This document shows positions 26,786 through 35,626 of a stretch of 64,000 nt of DNA, in pieces. This DNA comes from Streptomyces soli. GTDB lineage: Bacteria; Actinomycetota; Actinomycetes; Streptomycetales; Streptomycetaceae. A program made the translations under genes and the position numbers. The first letter of the stretch is position 1. Each line of letters starts with the position of its first letter. A model generated the notes under the pieces. The model made no database searches. It saw only the letters and a list, made by a program, of their open reading frames with translations, and was not told the origin of the DNA. The DNA lies in the NCBI RefSeq assembly GCF_003999195.1, contig NZ_RJVR01000106.1:26146-90145 (forward strand), given 5' to 3'.

Positions 26786-28147
26786 ATGGACAGGCGTTGG
26801 GCCGCACGCCTGGCACTGGTGGCGGGAACGGCGGCGGTTCTGGTCCTGCTGGTGGTCGCCGGGGTTCGGAGCGTCGCGCTGGTGGGGGTGGGGCTGGCCG
26901 GGCTGGCCGCCACGGCGGCCGGCGTGTGGTGGGTGCTCGCACGCCGAGGTGCGGTCAGGGCACTCGCACTCATGCTGGCGACAGCCGCACCGGTGGCCGT
27001 CCTGGTGCTCTACGCGGCCGCCGGGCTGCTGTGGGTGGTGCTCGTCTCGCTGGCCCTGTGGGCGCTGGCCGTCTTCACCGGCAGAACAGCCCTGGCACTG
27101 GACACCGGCCCGGCGCGTATGCCGGAACGCCCGGTCGCTCCTGCAAGACGCGCTTTCCTGATCATGAACCCGCGCTCGGGTGGCGGGAAGGTCGGCAGGT
27201 TCCACCTGGTGGACAAGGCCAGGGCCCTGGGCGCCGAAGTCGTCGTGCTGGACCCGGCGCATCCGCAGGACGTGGCCGAGTTGGCGAGGCGGGCCGTCGA
27301 CGACGGCGCTGACCTGCTCGGTGTCGCGGGCGGCGACGGTACGCAGGCCCTGGTCGCGGGCGTGGCGGCCGAGCGTGACGTTCCGTTCGTCGTCATCAGC
27401 GCCGGGACCCGCAACCATTTCGCCATGGACCTCGGCCTCGACCGTGAGGACCCCTCGGCGTGCCTTCAGGCGCTCACCGACGGCGTCGAGCTGCGCGTCG
27501 ACCTGGGCTTCATAGGCGAGGGGACACCCCCGGCCGAAAACGGGACGCCCCCGGCCGAAAACCGGGAGCGCGTCTTCGTCAACAACGCCTCCTTCGGCGC
27601 GTACGCGACCGTGGTGCAGAGCCCGGCCTATCGCGACGACAAGGCCCGTACGACCCTGCAGATGCTGCCGGACCTGCTCACCCGCCACAGCGGCCCACGC
27701 CTGAAGGTGCACGCTGCTTCCGTGAGCATCGACGGGCCCCAAGCTGTCCTGGTGAGCAACAACCCCTACCGGATGGGAGATCCCGCGGGGCTAGGGCTCC
27801 GGGATCGGCTGGACTCCGGCGTCCTGGGAGTGCTCGGTGTCAAAGTCGACAACGCGGTCCAGGCGGCCTCGATGCTTCGCGGCCGGCGTGGGCCCGGGCT
27901 GGCCTCGGTCACCGCCCGGGAGGTCGTCGTCGACGCTGACGCACCCGTCATCCCGGCCGGTGTCGACGGCGAGGCCCTCACCCTGCCCGCCCCCGTACGC
28001 TGCCGGATCGAACCGGGCGCCCTGCGCGTACGGCTGCCCCGTCACCGTCCCGGCGTGCCACGCGGCAAGCCGCCGATGAACTGGCGCAGGGTGCGCAAGC
28101 TGGCCCTGACGGTGGGACGGGCCGCGGCGGGGCGTGACACCGGCTGA
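26786..28147 (+). CDS. Diacylglycerol kinase-like protein
   Basis: 453 residues, ATG 26786 behind GGGAGGTCTGATCGC. Four hydrophobic helices in residues 1-110, then the DAGK catalytic domain: FLIMNPRSGGGKVGRF, the nucleotide motif GVAGGDGTQALVAGVA, VVISAGTRNHFAMDLGLDR and NNPYRMGDPAGLGLRDRLDSG. Predicted ATP-dependent lipid kinase at the membrane. An imperfect 21-base tandem duplication (about 27522-27563) repeats GTPPAEN inside the domain, a probable recent insertion in a loop. Confidence 0.88.
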   Translation: MDRRWAARLALVAGTAAVLVLLVVAGVRSVALVGVGLAGLAATAAGVWWVLARRGAVRALALMLATAAPVAVLVLYAAAGLLWVVLVSLALWALAVFTGRTALALDTGPARMPERPVAPARRAFLIMNPRSGGGKVGRFHLVDKARALGAEVVVLDPAHPQDVAELARRAVDDGADLLGVAGGDGTQALVAGVAAERDVPFVVISAGTRNHFAMDLGLDREDPSACLQALTDGVELRVDLGFIGEGTPPAENGTPPAENRERVFVNNASFGAYATVVQSPAYRDDKARTTLQMLPDLLTRHSGPRLKVHAASVSIDGPQAVLVSNNPYRMGDPAGLGLRDRLDSGVLGVLGVKVDNAVQAASMLRGRRGPGLASVTAREVVVDADAPVIPAGVDGEALTLPAPVRCRIEPGALRVRLPRHRPGVPRGKPPMNWRRVRKLALTVGRAAAGRDTG

Positions 28148-28222
28148 CAGCGCCGGCCATTCCCCCCGGCCGTCGCACGCTGTGACCATGCGAAGCGCGG
28201 CCTGCTCGGCGACCCTGAGGGT

Positions 28223-28744
28223 GTGACACACCGCACCCGCGCGCAGGACTCGCGGCCTCGGCCGTCGACCGGTGCCGCCCGCATCGACTACAGCGGTGCG
28301 GTATACGGCTCGCTGCTCGCCGCCTCCGTGGTGGTCGGAGCCGGCACGCTCGGCTCGTTTCCGCGGTTGGAACTCGTTCTGCTGCTGCTGTGTACGGGGG
28401 TGGTGTTCTGGGCCGCGCACGTCTTCTCCCGCATCCTTGGAGCCCGGCTGGTGCAGCAGGCCGTGAGCCGGGAGGAGGTTCGCCGCGTGTGCGCCGACGA
28501 GCGGCCGATCGTCGAGGCGGCCGTCCCACCGGCCGTCGCTGTGGCGATCAGTCCGCTCCTCGGACTGGGAGTTCAGGGGATGGCATGGCTGGCGCTCGCT
28601 GTCGCTCTGGCCGGGCAGGTCGGCTGGGCGACTCTGGCCGCTGTTCGCGCCGGCGCCTCACGTCGTCTGATCCTGGTCGCGGGTGCGGTCAACCTTCTCC
28701 TCGGGTTGGTCATCGTGGTCTTCAAGGCCGCACTCCAGCACTGA
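28223..28744 (+). CDS. Small integral membrane protein
   Basis: 173 residues from GTG 28223; the ribosome site (CTGAGGGT) is weak so the start is tentative. Four hydrophobic helices (SLLAASVVVGAGTLGSF, LELVLLLLCTGVVFWAAHVF, AVAVAISPLLGLGVQGMAW, RLILVAGAVNLLLGLVIVVF) with a basic N-terminus. Not recognised beyond a membrane protein common in this genus. It follows the kinase gene by 75 bases and meets the HdeD-like gene tail to tail. Confidence 0.72.
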   Translation: MTHRTRAQDSRPRPSTGAARIDYSGAVYGSLLAASVVVGAGTLGSFPRLELVLLLLCTGVVFWAAHVFSRILGARLVQQAVSREEVRRVCADERPIVEAAVPPAVAVAISPLLGLGVQGMAWLALAVALAGQVGWATLAAVRAGASRRLILVAGAVNLLLGLVIVVFKAALQH

Positions 28745-28770
28745 CGCGACCGCATGGCTTGCCGCCGCGA

Positions 28771-29382
28771 TCAACGCTGGTCGGCGGCGGTGTTCCGGCG
28801 GGTCGCCGCGCGCAGGGCGATCGCCACTGCCAACTCGACGACGCCGAGCAGGACGAGCCACAGACCCACTAGCCGTGCCAGTGCCACCGCCGACTCCACG
28901 GGATAGCCGAGTACCACGACTCCGGCCACGATGGCGAGCGCGCCGGCGGCGAAGGCCAGACCCCGGTGGGTGAGGTCACGGTCGGCGATCGCGGCGAATG
29001 CGGTCAGCAGGCCCGACAGCAGCCAGCAGACACCGACGATCAAGGACAGAGCGGCGATCGTCTGCAGGGGGTGCCGCAGAGACAGCACCCCCGCCAGGAC
29101 CAACACGACCGCGACGAGCACTGCGGTCACCCTGCCGCCGCGATCACCGTCCCGGGAGAAGGCCGTCACAAAACGGAACCCTGCCGCCACCAGCAGCTGC
29201 AGCCCGACGATGACTGCCAGCACGTGCAGCGTCTCGTCGGGCCAGGCCAGCACCACAATGCCCGGTAGCAAAGTCGCGAGGGCCATGCCGAGTGTCCAGA
29301 GCCATGAGCCGCCGATACCGGCGAGGATCTCCTGGGGATCAGCGGGCTCGTGCTCCGGTGCGGGAACGGGTCTTTCGGCCAT
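28771..29382 (-). CDS. HdeD/DUF308-like membrane protein
   Basis: 203 residues from ATG 29382 (CGAAGGAGGTGCC upstream). Six helices arranged in paired repeats typical of DUF308 (GIVVLAWPDETLHVLAVIVGLQLLVAAGF; GVLSLRHPLQTIAALSLIVGVCWLLSG; GVVVLGYPVESAVALARLVGLWLVLLG), each with a W/H/Y-P turn. HdeD of E. coli is linked to acid resistance; the function here is unknown but fits a stress island. Confidence 0.87.
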   Translation of the reverse strand: MAERPVPAPEHEPADPQEILAGIGGSWLWTLGMALATLLPGIVVLAWPDETLHVLAVIVGLQLLVAAGFRFVTAFSRDGDRGGRVTAVLVAVVLVLAGVLSLRHPLQTIAALSLIVGVCWLLSGLLTAFAAIADRDLTHRGLAFAAGALAIVAGVVVLGYPVESAVALARLVGLWLVLLGVVELAVAIALRAATRRNTAADQR

Positions 29383-29618
29383 GGCACCTCCTTCGAAACG
29401 GGCGGGCACCGGGCGCGCGGACACGAGCGCCACGCAGCCTGCCGCGCGGCGGCGGTCCTGTTCGGTAGACCGGTCGGCGCGAGAGGCACCCCCGTACGGG
29501 TGACTCGACACCACCAAACACACCGAATGCCCTATATGGGGCCAAATATATGCTCCGGTGGATCCTGATGCCGCTCCCGGCCGTGAGGCTGCGGCGGAAC
29601 ATGAGGAGGTGCGACGCC

Positions 29619-31220
29619 GTGAGGCGCTGGCGGGTTCTGATCATCCTCGGGACGGCCCAGTTCCTGATGGTGCTGGACACCTCGGTAATGAACGTCTCGA
29701 TCAGCCAGCTGGTCAAGGACTTCCACACCGAGGTCACCGCGATCCAGGCCGTCATCACCCTCTACACCCTGGTCATGGCCGCCTTCATGATCACAGGCGG
29801 CAAACTCGGCGACATGCTGGGACGCCGCCGCGCCTTTGTCATCGGCCTGGTCGTGTACGGCGTGGGGTCCGCGCTCACCGCGTCGGCTCCGGTCCTGTGG
29901 GTGCTCACACTCGGCTGGTCGGTCATCGAGGGGCTCGGCGCGTCACTGGTCCTGCCCGCCCTGGCCGCGCTCGTGGCCTCGACCTACAGCGGCCGGGACC
30001 GGGCCGTTACGGGGTCATCGGGGGGCTGTCAGGGGCGGGCATCGCGGTCGGGCCACTGGTCGGCGGATGGGTGACGACGTACCTGACCTGGCGGCTGGTC
30101 TTCGCCGCCGAGGTCGTCGTGGTGGTGGCCATCCTCTGCTGCGTCCGGTGGGTCGAGGAGCACCCGCGAACGGGGCCGCGGATCCGGCTCGACAGCGTCG
30201 GCGCCGTACTGTCCGCACTCGGCCTGGCCCTCGTGGTCCTCGGCGTGCTGCAAAGCAGCTCCTGGGGATGGCTACGGCCCCGCAACTCCCCGGTCACCGT
30301 CTTCGGGTTCTCCCTCACCGTGTTCGTCATCGCCGCGGGAGCCGTCGTCCTCCATCTGCTCCGGGCGTGGGAGAGACGATAGGAAGCCCGGGGACGCGAT
30401 CCCCTGGTGCGGTTCTCGCTGTTCGCGATCCCCCCGCTGCGCGCAGGCCTGACCATGCTGCTCAGCCAGAATCTCATCCTGCTCGGCCTGTTCTTCACCA
30501 TCCCCCTCTACCTGCAGGTCGTACAAGGGCTTGAACGCGTTCGAGACCGGCCTGCGGCTGCTGCCGGTCTCGGTCACCATGCTGGTGTCCGCCATATGCG
30601 GTCCGCTCCTCGGAAGGATCGCCGGCCCTCGGACGGTGGTGCGGGCCGGGCTGCTGGTGCTGTTCGTCGCCATCCTGTGGCTGCTCGCCACGATCGAGCC
30701 CCGCCTCGACAATCTGTCGTTCGCGCTGGCAATGGCCGTACTGGGACTCGGCATGGGACTGCTCGCCTCGCAACTGGGAAACGTAGCCCAGTCCAGCGTC
30801 GGGGAGTCGGACCGCAGCGAAGTGGGCGGCCTGCAGTACACCGCCCAGAACCTCGGCTCCTCCCTGGGCACCGCGCTCATCGGCTCCATCCTCATCGGGG
30901 CCCTGGTGCACGCATTCACGACCCGGATCGAGGACAACCCCAAGATCTCGGACGCGGTGCACCAACAGGTCGGTACCACCATCGAGGCCGGGGTCAGCTT
31001 CGTCAGCACCGACCAGGTACGGGCCGCCACCGAGGCCGCCGCGCTGCCGCCGTCCGAAGCCGAGGCGGTCGTGGACGCCTACGCCGACGCACAACTCGCC
31101 GCCCTCAAAGCCGCCATCCTGGCCACCGCCGGCATCACCCTCGCCAGCTTCGCGTTCACCCGCCACTTGCCCACGCAACGGCTGCCCAAGCAGCCGGACA
31201 CCGCGGCAACGGCAGCCTGA
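29619..31220 (+). pseudogene. MFS drug transporter (DHA2 type), frame-disrupted
   Basis: GTG 29619 after AGGAGGT. Frame 1 gives RRWRVLIILGTAQFLMVLDTSVMNVSI and MLGRRRAFVIGLVVYGVGSAL, a QacA/EmrB-like 14-helix exporter start. A slip near 30005 moves to a frame reading YGVIGGLSGAGIAVGPLVGGW; a TAG at 30380-30382 interrupts it inside LLRAWERR-EARGRDPL; it resumes through SLFAIPPLRAGLTMLLSQN, then slips back near 30530 (VVQG-LNAFETGLRLLPVS) and runs to 31220. Without two frameshifts and one stop the protein would be about 530 residues. Most likely a recent pseudogene; assembly error is possible for single slips. Confidence 0.8.
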
Positions 31221-31545
31221 CCCGCCGACCAGCGAAGCCTCCTCGCCAGGCTGCCGCAGCAGCCTGGTTGGGCGAGTTTGCGGCCCGCCAGGTCTGCGAG
31301 CCCGTCGGCGCGGTGGCCGCGCAGCAGCATCGCGTTGGCCATGACGACTGTGGGCAGCTGGGCGGAGGCCTACTCTGAGGTGCGCCCTCGGCTCGGCCGG
31401 GTGAGGATCGGGGGACGCGCGGTCTCCCGCCCGCGCTGCGGCCGTCTACCGGTGCCGTGATCGCTCGAACCAGGCGGTCGGCTTGCGGGGCTGTGAAGCA
31501 GCGGCCCGGCTGCGCGGTCGTCGGCGGCCAGTCGCTGCTGGAGTG
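31221..31545. other. Intergenic, nothing recognised
   Basis: A short minus-strand frame (TVVMANAMLLRGHRADGLADLAGRKLAQP-like) has coding flavour but no family I know. No hairpin or repeat stands out. Confidence 0.3.
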
Positions 31546-32775
31546 ATGATGGCGTCCCGGATCAGCCAGACCCCCCTCCAACGCAGGCGCCGCCTGCGCG
31601 CCGGGCGTACACAGCTGCTGTTCACCCTTGTGGGCCTGGGTCTGGGCCTGGCCGTGCCGCGTGTTACGGGCGGCCCGACAGCGCCGGCGCGTCAGGTGAC
31701 CGACATGTTGCTGGGGCTGGGCTTCGGTGTGCTCGGTGCGACGGCTGTCATCTTCTCGCTCCTGTTCCTGGTGGTGCAGTGGGCGCACACCACGTTCACG
31801 CCGCGCCTCACACTGTTCCGAGAGGCGCCGATCGTATGGCGGACCTTCGCCTTCGCGATCAGCCTGGCGGCCTTCTGCATCACGGCGGCCCTCGCCATCG
31901 GCTCCCGCACCGATGTGTCGGTCGCTGTGCCCGTCGTCGCCGGAGTTCTGCTGCTCGTCATGCTGGCGCTGCTGCGGACGCTGCAACTGCGGGCCTTCGC
32001 CGCCATCCAGCTCGCGCCGGTCCTCCACTCGATCACGGAGCGCGGCCGCATCATCCTCGATGCCCTGTACCCCCACGACGGCGCCTCGGCCCCGGCAACG
32101 TCCGGGCCACTGCCCCCGCTGTACTCGACGCTCACGTGGCCCAGGCCTCTGACGGTGCTGCAGCAGGTCGACACCGTCCGGCTGCTCGCTGCCGCGCAGG
32201 CGGCGAACGCGGTCGTCGTTCTGCACAGCCTGCCGGGCGACACCCTGCCGCACGGCGCCACCATCGCCGACGTGCACGGCGCGCAGCTTCCGGCCTCCGC
32301 CGTGCTGGACGCCCTGGTCACCGGCACCGAGCGGACCTTCGAACAGGACCCGCAGCTCGCCTTCCGACTGCTGGCCGACATCGCCCTGCGGGCACTGTCC
32401 GCGGCGGTGAACGACCCCGCCACCGCCGTTCAGTGCCTGGACTGCCTGGAAGACCTGCTCGGCGGGCCCGCCGCGGCCCAGAGTGGCCGCCCCCTGCAGG
32501 TCACCGGCCCCGACGGCGCGGTACGCGTCGTGGTCGAGCTGCCCGGCTGGGAGGACTTCCTGCGCACCTCCCTCGACGATGTCATCGCGGCCGCCGTGAA
32601 CTCCCCGATGGTCCTCCTGCGCCTGCGGACCCTGCTGATGCGGCTTCGGGCCGAGAGCCACCCTGACCGCGACGAGCTGCTGATCCGTCGGCTGGCCTGG
32701 GTGGAGGGGGAGCTGGGCGGGCGCTTCCCCCTGCTGTTGCGGGAAGCGGCCGGGGCCTCACCCGACGGCGGATGA
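31546..32775 (+). CDS. DUF2254 family membrane protein
   Basis: 409 residues from the first of two adjacent ATGs (31546 and 31549); a GTG at 31543 is also possible. Four N-terminal helices (LLFTLVGLGLGLAVPRV, MLLGLGFGVLGATAVIFSLLFLVVQWA, WRTFAFAISLAAFCITAALAIG, VAVPVVAGVLLLVMLALL) and a soluble C-terminal half with RLLADIALRALSAAVNDPATAVQCLD, the DUF2254 signature. Function unknown. Its stop overlaps the ATG of a 57-codon ORF (ATGA). Confidence 0.85.
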   Translation: MMASRISQTPLQRRRRLRAGRTQLLFTLVGLGLGLAVPRVTGGPTAPARQVTDMLLGLGFGVLGATAVIFSLLFLVVQWAHTTFTPRLTLFREAPIVWRTFAFAISLAAFCITAALAIGSRTDVSVAVPVVAGVLLLVMLALLRTLQLRAFAAIQLAPVLHSITERGRIILDALYPHDGASAPATSGPLPPLYSTLTWPRPLTVLQQVDTVRLLAAAQAANAVVVLHSLPGDTLPHGATIADVHGAQLPASAVLDALVTGTERTFEQDPQLAFRLLADIALRALSAAVNDPATAVQCLDCLEDLLGGPAAAQSGRPLQVTGPDGAVRVVVELPGWEDFLRTSLDDVIAAAVNSPMVLLRLRTLLMRLRAESHPDRDELLIRRLAWVEGELGGRFPLLLREAAGASPDGG

Positions 32776-32945
32776 CCCGCGGAGCCGCCCGGATCTGGCT
32801 GTTCACCACTTCCGGGAGCCGCGACACGGAGTACAGCCTCAAGGGCCGGGAGGTCGCGGACAAGTGCCGCTCCGTCTACAACAACCTCGTGTGGGGCTCG
32901 AAAAGGATTCTGTCCGGGACCGTCTACGTCGAAGAGGCTTCCTGA
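32772..32945 (+). CDS. Small ORF coupled to DUF2254 gene
   Basis: 57 residues (MTRGAARIWLFTTSGSRD ... SVYNNLVWGSKRILSGTVYVEEAS), ATG overlapping the upstream TGA as ATGA, which favours translational coupling. Not recognised; the composition is less alanine-rich than neighbouring genes. It could equally be the tail of an unrelated gene fused by the rearrangement near the right att-like repeat. Confidence 0.35.
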   Translation: MTRGAARIWLFTTSGSRDTEYSLKGREVADKCRSVYNNLVWGSKRILSGTVYVEEAS

Positions 32946-33161
32946 GAGGCCATTTTCTAGGAGTCGACGACCACTCGCAGGAGGATCTGTTGGAGACCAA
33001 CAACCCTGATGAGTTGGCCTCCTGACGGTCCCGGTAGCCAGCCGGTGGCCGGACGCCTTTGGACGACGCAATACGAGGCAGTACAGGTCAACCAGTCGCA
33101 TGTGCTCTGATCAGGCAGAACATCACTCGGCAGCACGACCCGGCACCACGCAACACGAACG

Positions 33162-33219
33162 CTCACGGTCTCGTAATGCGTAGGTCTCGGGTTCGAATCC
33201 CGAAGGCGGCTCCATGGTG
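33162..33219 (+). repeat. Right copy of 58-bp tRNA-associated direct repeat (att-like)
   Basis: Identical to 9303-9360, same orientation, 23,859 bases apart. The flanks are also related (GACGCCTTTGGACG, TGCTCTGATCAGGCA, GGCACCACGCAACAC upstream; CATCGTAATGCGTAGGTC 33303-33320 downstream, again 134 bases from the first copy). Together the two repeats bound the stress-gene segment. Confidence 0.75.
33170..33214 (+). tRNA. tRNA-Thr(CGT) 3' half, partial
   Basis: Same 3' half as at 9311-9355 with anticodon loop CT-CGT-AA, complete T-arm, acceptor AGGCGGC-T-CCA. No matching 5' half upstream, so not a functional tRNA gene. Confidence 0.75.
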
Positions 33220-33221
33220 AG

Positions 33222-33245
33222 CCCAGGTCAAGCCTTTGACCTGGG
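33222..33245 (+). terminator. Terminator after right tRNA fragment
   Basis: CCCAGGTCA (33222-33230) pairs with TGACCTGGG (33237-33245); a pyrimidine-rich CTTTCTTCTTTT run follows. Confidence 0.75.
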
Positions 33246-33614
33246 GCTTTCTTCTTTTGGGTGACCTTGAAATTCGGGTAAATCAAGCACCTGCGGTCTG
33301 TGCATCGTAATGCGTAGGTCGGAGGTACCGTTTCCGTGACGGGACCCAGGTGCTGAGCCCCCTGAACTGGGGTTTTACGTGTTCCGACTGCTGATGCTGG
33401 CTCACGTGAACGGTCTCCGGTGGACGGGCGGTGGACAGCCGTGCAGCGGTGGTGCAGGTAGCGGCCAAGCACCTCGCGATGGGAGCTGTCTTCCTGGCCT
33501 TGGCGACAGCGGGCCCGCTGTCTGCCGGCGTAGGTGGCTTCGGCGGTGCTTTCACAGTTGCCTACCGCACTCGGAACGGTGCACACCGCCACCGTCGAGC
33601 AGCGGATCTGCCGT

Positions 33615-33630
33615 GATTGACAACTGTCGC
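33615..33630. promoter_or_regulatory. Candidate operator upstream of ABC genes
   Basis: GATTGACAACTGTCGC matches GATTGACAATTGTCAC at 48975-48990 (upstream of the RiPP precursor) in 14 of 16 positions. Both are near-palindromes centred on TGACAA-TGTC. It lies about 140 bases before the ABC operon. Likely a shared regulator site; binding is untested. Confidence 0.45.
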
Positions 33631-33672
33631 TGCTTTCATGACGCACGTCACCAGATCCCGAGCGGCCACTCC

Positions 33673-33714
33673 TGCCGGGCATGGCCTCAGCCATACGGTC
33701 AGGCATGCCCGGCA
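33673..33714. repeat. Inverted repeat before ABC operon
   Basis: TGCCGGGCATG (33673-33683) pairs with CATGCCCGGCA (33704-33714) with partial extension inward. Could be a leader-region hairpin or a terminator from upstream transcription. Confidence 0.5.
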
Positions 33715-33754
33715 GCTCAGAGGCCGGCAAGTGAAGCAGGCAAGGAGGAGCAAC

Positions 33755-33781
33755 GTGAGGGAACTGGAGCGACCACGATGA
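33755..33781 (+). CDS. Possible eight-residue leader ORF coupled to ABC gene
   Basis: GTG-AGG-GAA-CTG-GAG-CGA-CCA-CGA-TGA sits at ideal distance from the best ribosome site of the region (AAGGAGGAG, 33742-33750) and its stop overlaps the ATG of the ABC ATPase (ATGA). The ATPase itself has only a weak GGAG. Translation of this micro-ORF would feed ribosomes to the transporter by coupling, and could allow attenuation-type control. Purely sequence-based. Confidence 0.35.
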   Translation: MRELERPR

Positions 33782-34743
33782 CGGCGGTTGTTGTGGAAGG
33801 TCTGCAGAAGACCTATGGAAGCCACGAGGTGTTGCGCGGAATCGACTTCACTGTGACGGAGGGTGAGATCTTCGCCCTGCTGGGACCCAATGGCGCGGGC
33901 AAGACGACGACGCTGGAGATCCTCGAGGGTTTCCGCGGCCGGGACAAGGGCCGGGTAAAGGTGCTCGGCCTGGACCCCGGGCTGCCCGGCGACAGCCGTC
34001 GTCTGCGCGAACGGGTGGGTCTGGTCCTGCAGGACATAGCGGTGGAGCCGTATCTGTCCGTGCGCGAGACGATCGCACGCAACGCGGGCTATTACCGGGC
34101 TCCCCGTGACGTCGACGAGGTCATCGAGCTCGTCGGTCTGCGCGAGAAGCGGGCCGCCAAGGTCAAGGACCTGTCCGGTGGGCAGAAGCGCCGTCTGGAC
34201 CTGGCAATGGGGGTTGTCGGAGATCCTCGTCTGCTGTTTCTCGACGAGCCCACCACGGGCTTCGATCCCAGTGCCAGGCGGAGTGCCTGGGAGGTGGTGC
34301 AGGACCTGAGGGCTTCCGGCACCACCATCGTGCTGACGACGCACTATATGGACGAAGTGCAGGCGCTCGCCGACTCCGTGGCTGTCATCGCGGACGGACG
34401 AATCGTCGAGTCGGGCACACCGGCCACGCTCGGCGGGAGAGACAGCGCGTTCGCCAGGATTCGCTTCGAGCTGCCGCCGGGGACGAAGGTGTCGGATCTG
34501 CCGGTGCGGGCGAGTACGGCCACTGAGGGTGCCCTGGTCACCATCGAGGTGGAGGAGCCGACAGCGGTGTTGCACTCCCTCACAGACTGGGCCCTGCGCC
34601 GTGGCACGACGCTCCAGCGACTGACCGTCGAGCGGCCCTCCCTCGAGGACGTCTACCTCGAGATCACCCGTTCCTTCGAACGTGAGCCGTCCCAGCAGTC
34701 CGTCGCCACACGAGGGCATCGCCCCAATCGGAGCCATTCATGA
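33778..34743 (+). CDS. ABC transporter ATP-binding protein
   Basis: 321 residues from ATG 33778. Walker A GPNGAGKTT (36-44), signature LSGGQKRRLDLA, Walker B LLFLDEPTTGFDP, switch His in VLTTHYMDEVQ, and a C-terminal regulatory region ending LEDVYLEITRSF as in DrrA-type drug exporters. With the following ABC-2 permease it forms a two-gene exporter; being at the edge of the RiPP cluster and sharing its putative operator, it is the best candidate for product export or self-protection. Confidence 0.92.
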   Translation: MTAVVVEGLQKTYGSHEVLRGIDFTVTEGEIFALLGPNGAGKTTTLEILEGFRGRDKGRVKVLGLDPGLPGDSRRLRERVGLVLQDIAVEPYLSVRETIARNAGYYRAPRDVDEVIELVGLREKRAAKVKDLSGGQKRRLDLAMGVVGDPRLLFLDEPTTGFDPSARRSAWEVVQDLRASGTTIVLTTHYMDEVQALADSVAVIADGRIVESGTPATLGGRDSAFARIRFELPPGTKVSDLPVRASTATEGALVTIEVEEPTAVLHSLTDWALRRGTTLQRLTVERPSLEDVYLEITRSFEREPSQQSVATRGHRPNRSHS

Positions 34744-35585
34744 CCGCCTTGTCCCCTGCGTCCACGGCCGACGCGCCAAACACGTCACCGGAGCAGGAGC
34801 CCGACCTCCGTCGTGGCGAATTTCCTGGTCGTGGCCGTGTCGGCCTCTTGATCCATCAGATCCGCTACGAGCAACTCTCCTTCTGGCGCAACCCGCAAGC
34901 AGTGATCTTCACCTTTCTCCTGCCCGTGGTCGTCGTCACGATCTTCGGAGCGGTGTTCGGGGGAGACGAGAAGCAGGACTTCTTCTTCGGGATGTCCGGC
35001 ATGGAGTACTACACGCCGACGATCGCCGCAGTCTCCGTACTCGGCGCCTGCTACGGCCAGTTGGCGATCGTGCTGTCGACGCGGCGTCAGACCGGCCTGC
35101 TCAAGCGGCTGCGAGCGACTCCCCTGCCGGCCTGGGTCTACTTCGTCGGCCTGTTGGTGCACTGCGTGCTGGTCAGCCTCGTCGACGTCGTCCTGGTCAT
35201 CGGTGTGGGCGCGCTCTACGGGGTGGCACTGCCCACCCACTGGACGGCGCTTGCGCTGACGCTGGTACTGGGTGCTGCGAGCTTCTGCGCCCTCGGCGCC
35301 GGCGTCGCGTCGTTGGTCAGAAGTGCCGAGGCAGCCCCCGCGCTCGTACAGTTCATCCAGTTTCCGCTGGTGTTCATCTCCGGCAGCTACTTCCCCATAC
35401 ACGCCGGTGTGCTGAACACCATCGCGGGTCTGCTTCCGGTCAAGCCGTTCAACGAGGCCATGCTCGCTCCGTTCACACACGGAGGCGGCTACCAGTGGAA
35501 GGAGCTGGGGGTGCTGGCTGCGTGGGGCGTCCTCGGCGCACTGGTGGCTGTCCGACGCTTCCGCTGGGACCCCAGGCCCGAATGA
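34740..35585 (+). CDS. ABC-2 type transporter permease
   Basis: 281 residues; its ATG overlaps the ATPase stop (ATGA). N-terminal cytoplasmic part, then six helices (for example AVIFTFLLPVVVVTIFGAVFGG, YFVGLLVHCVLVSLVDVVLVIGVGALYG, ALVQFIQFPLVFISGSYFPI). The FISGSYFPIHAG segment is typical of DrrB-like permeases. Partner of the upstream ATPase. Confidence 0.9.
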   Translation: MTALSPASTADAPNTSPEQEPDLRRGEFPGRGRVGLLIHQIRYEQLSFWRNPQAVIFTFLLPVVVVTIFGAVFGGDEKQDFFFGMSGMEYYTPTIAAVSVLGACYGQLAIVLSTRRQTGLLKRLRATPLPAWVYFVGLLVHCVLVSLVDVVLVIGVGALYGVALPTHWTALALTLVLGAASFCALGAGVASLVRSAEAAPALVQFIQFPLVFISGSYFPIHAGVLNTIAGLLPVKPFNEAMLAPFTHGGGYQWKELGVLAAWGVLGALVAVRRFRWDPRPE

Positions 35586-35626
35586 CGGCCAATGGGTCGA
35601 CACACCGACATGGGGCGGGGCAGCAG

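Noticed and set aside
26546..27742. 400-residue extension of the LuxR regulator frame
   Set aside because: It is the mirror of the diacylglycerol-kinase-like gene on the other strand; the STAND domain begins right after ATG 26545.
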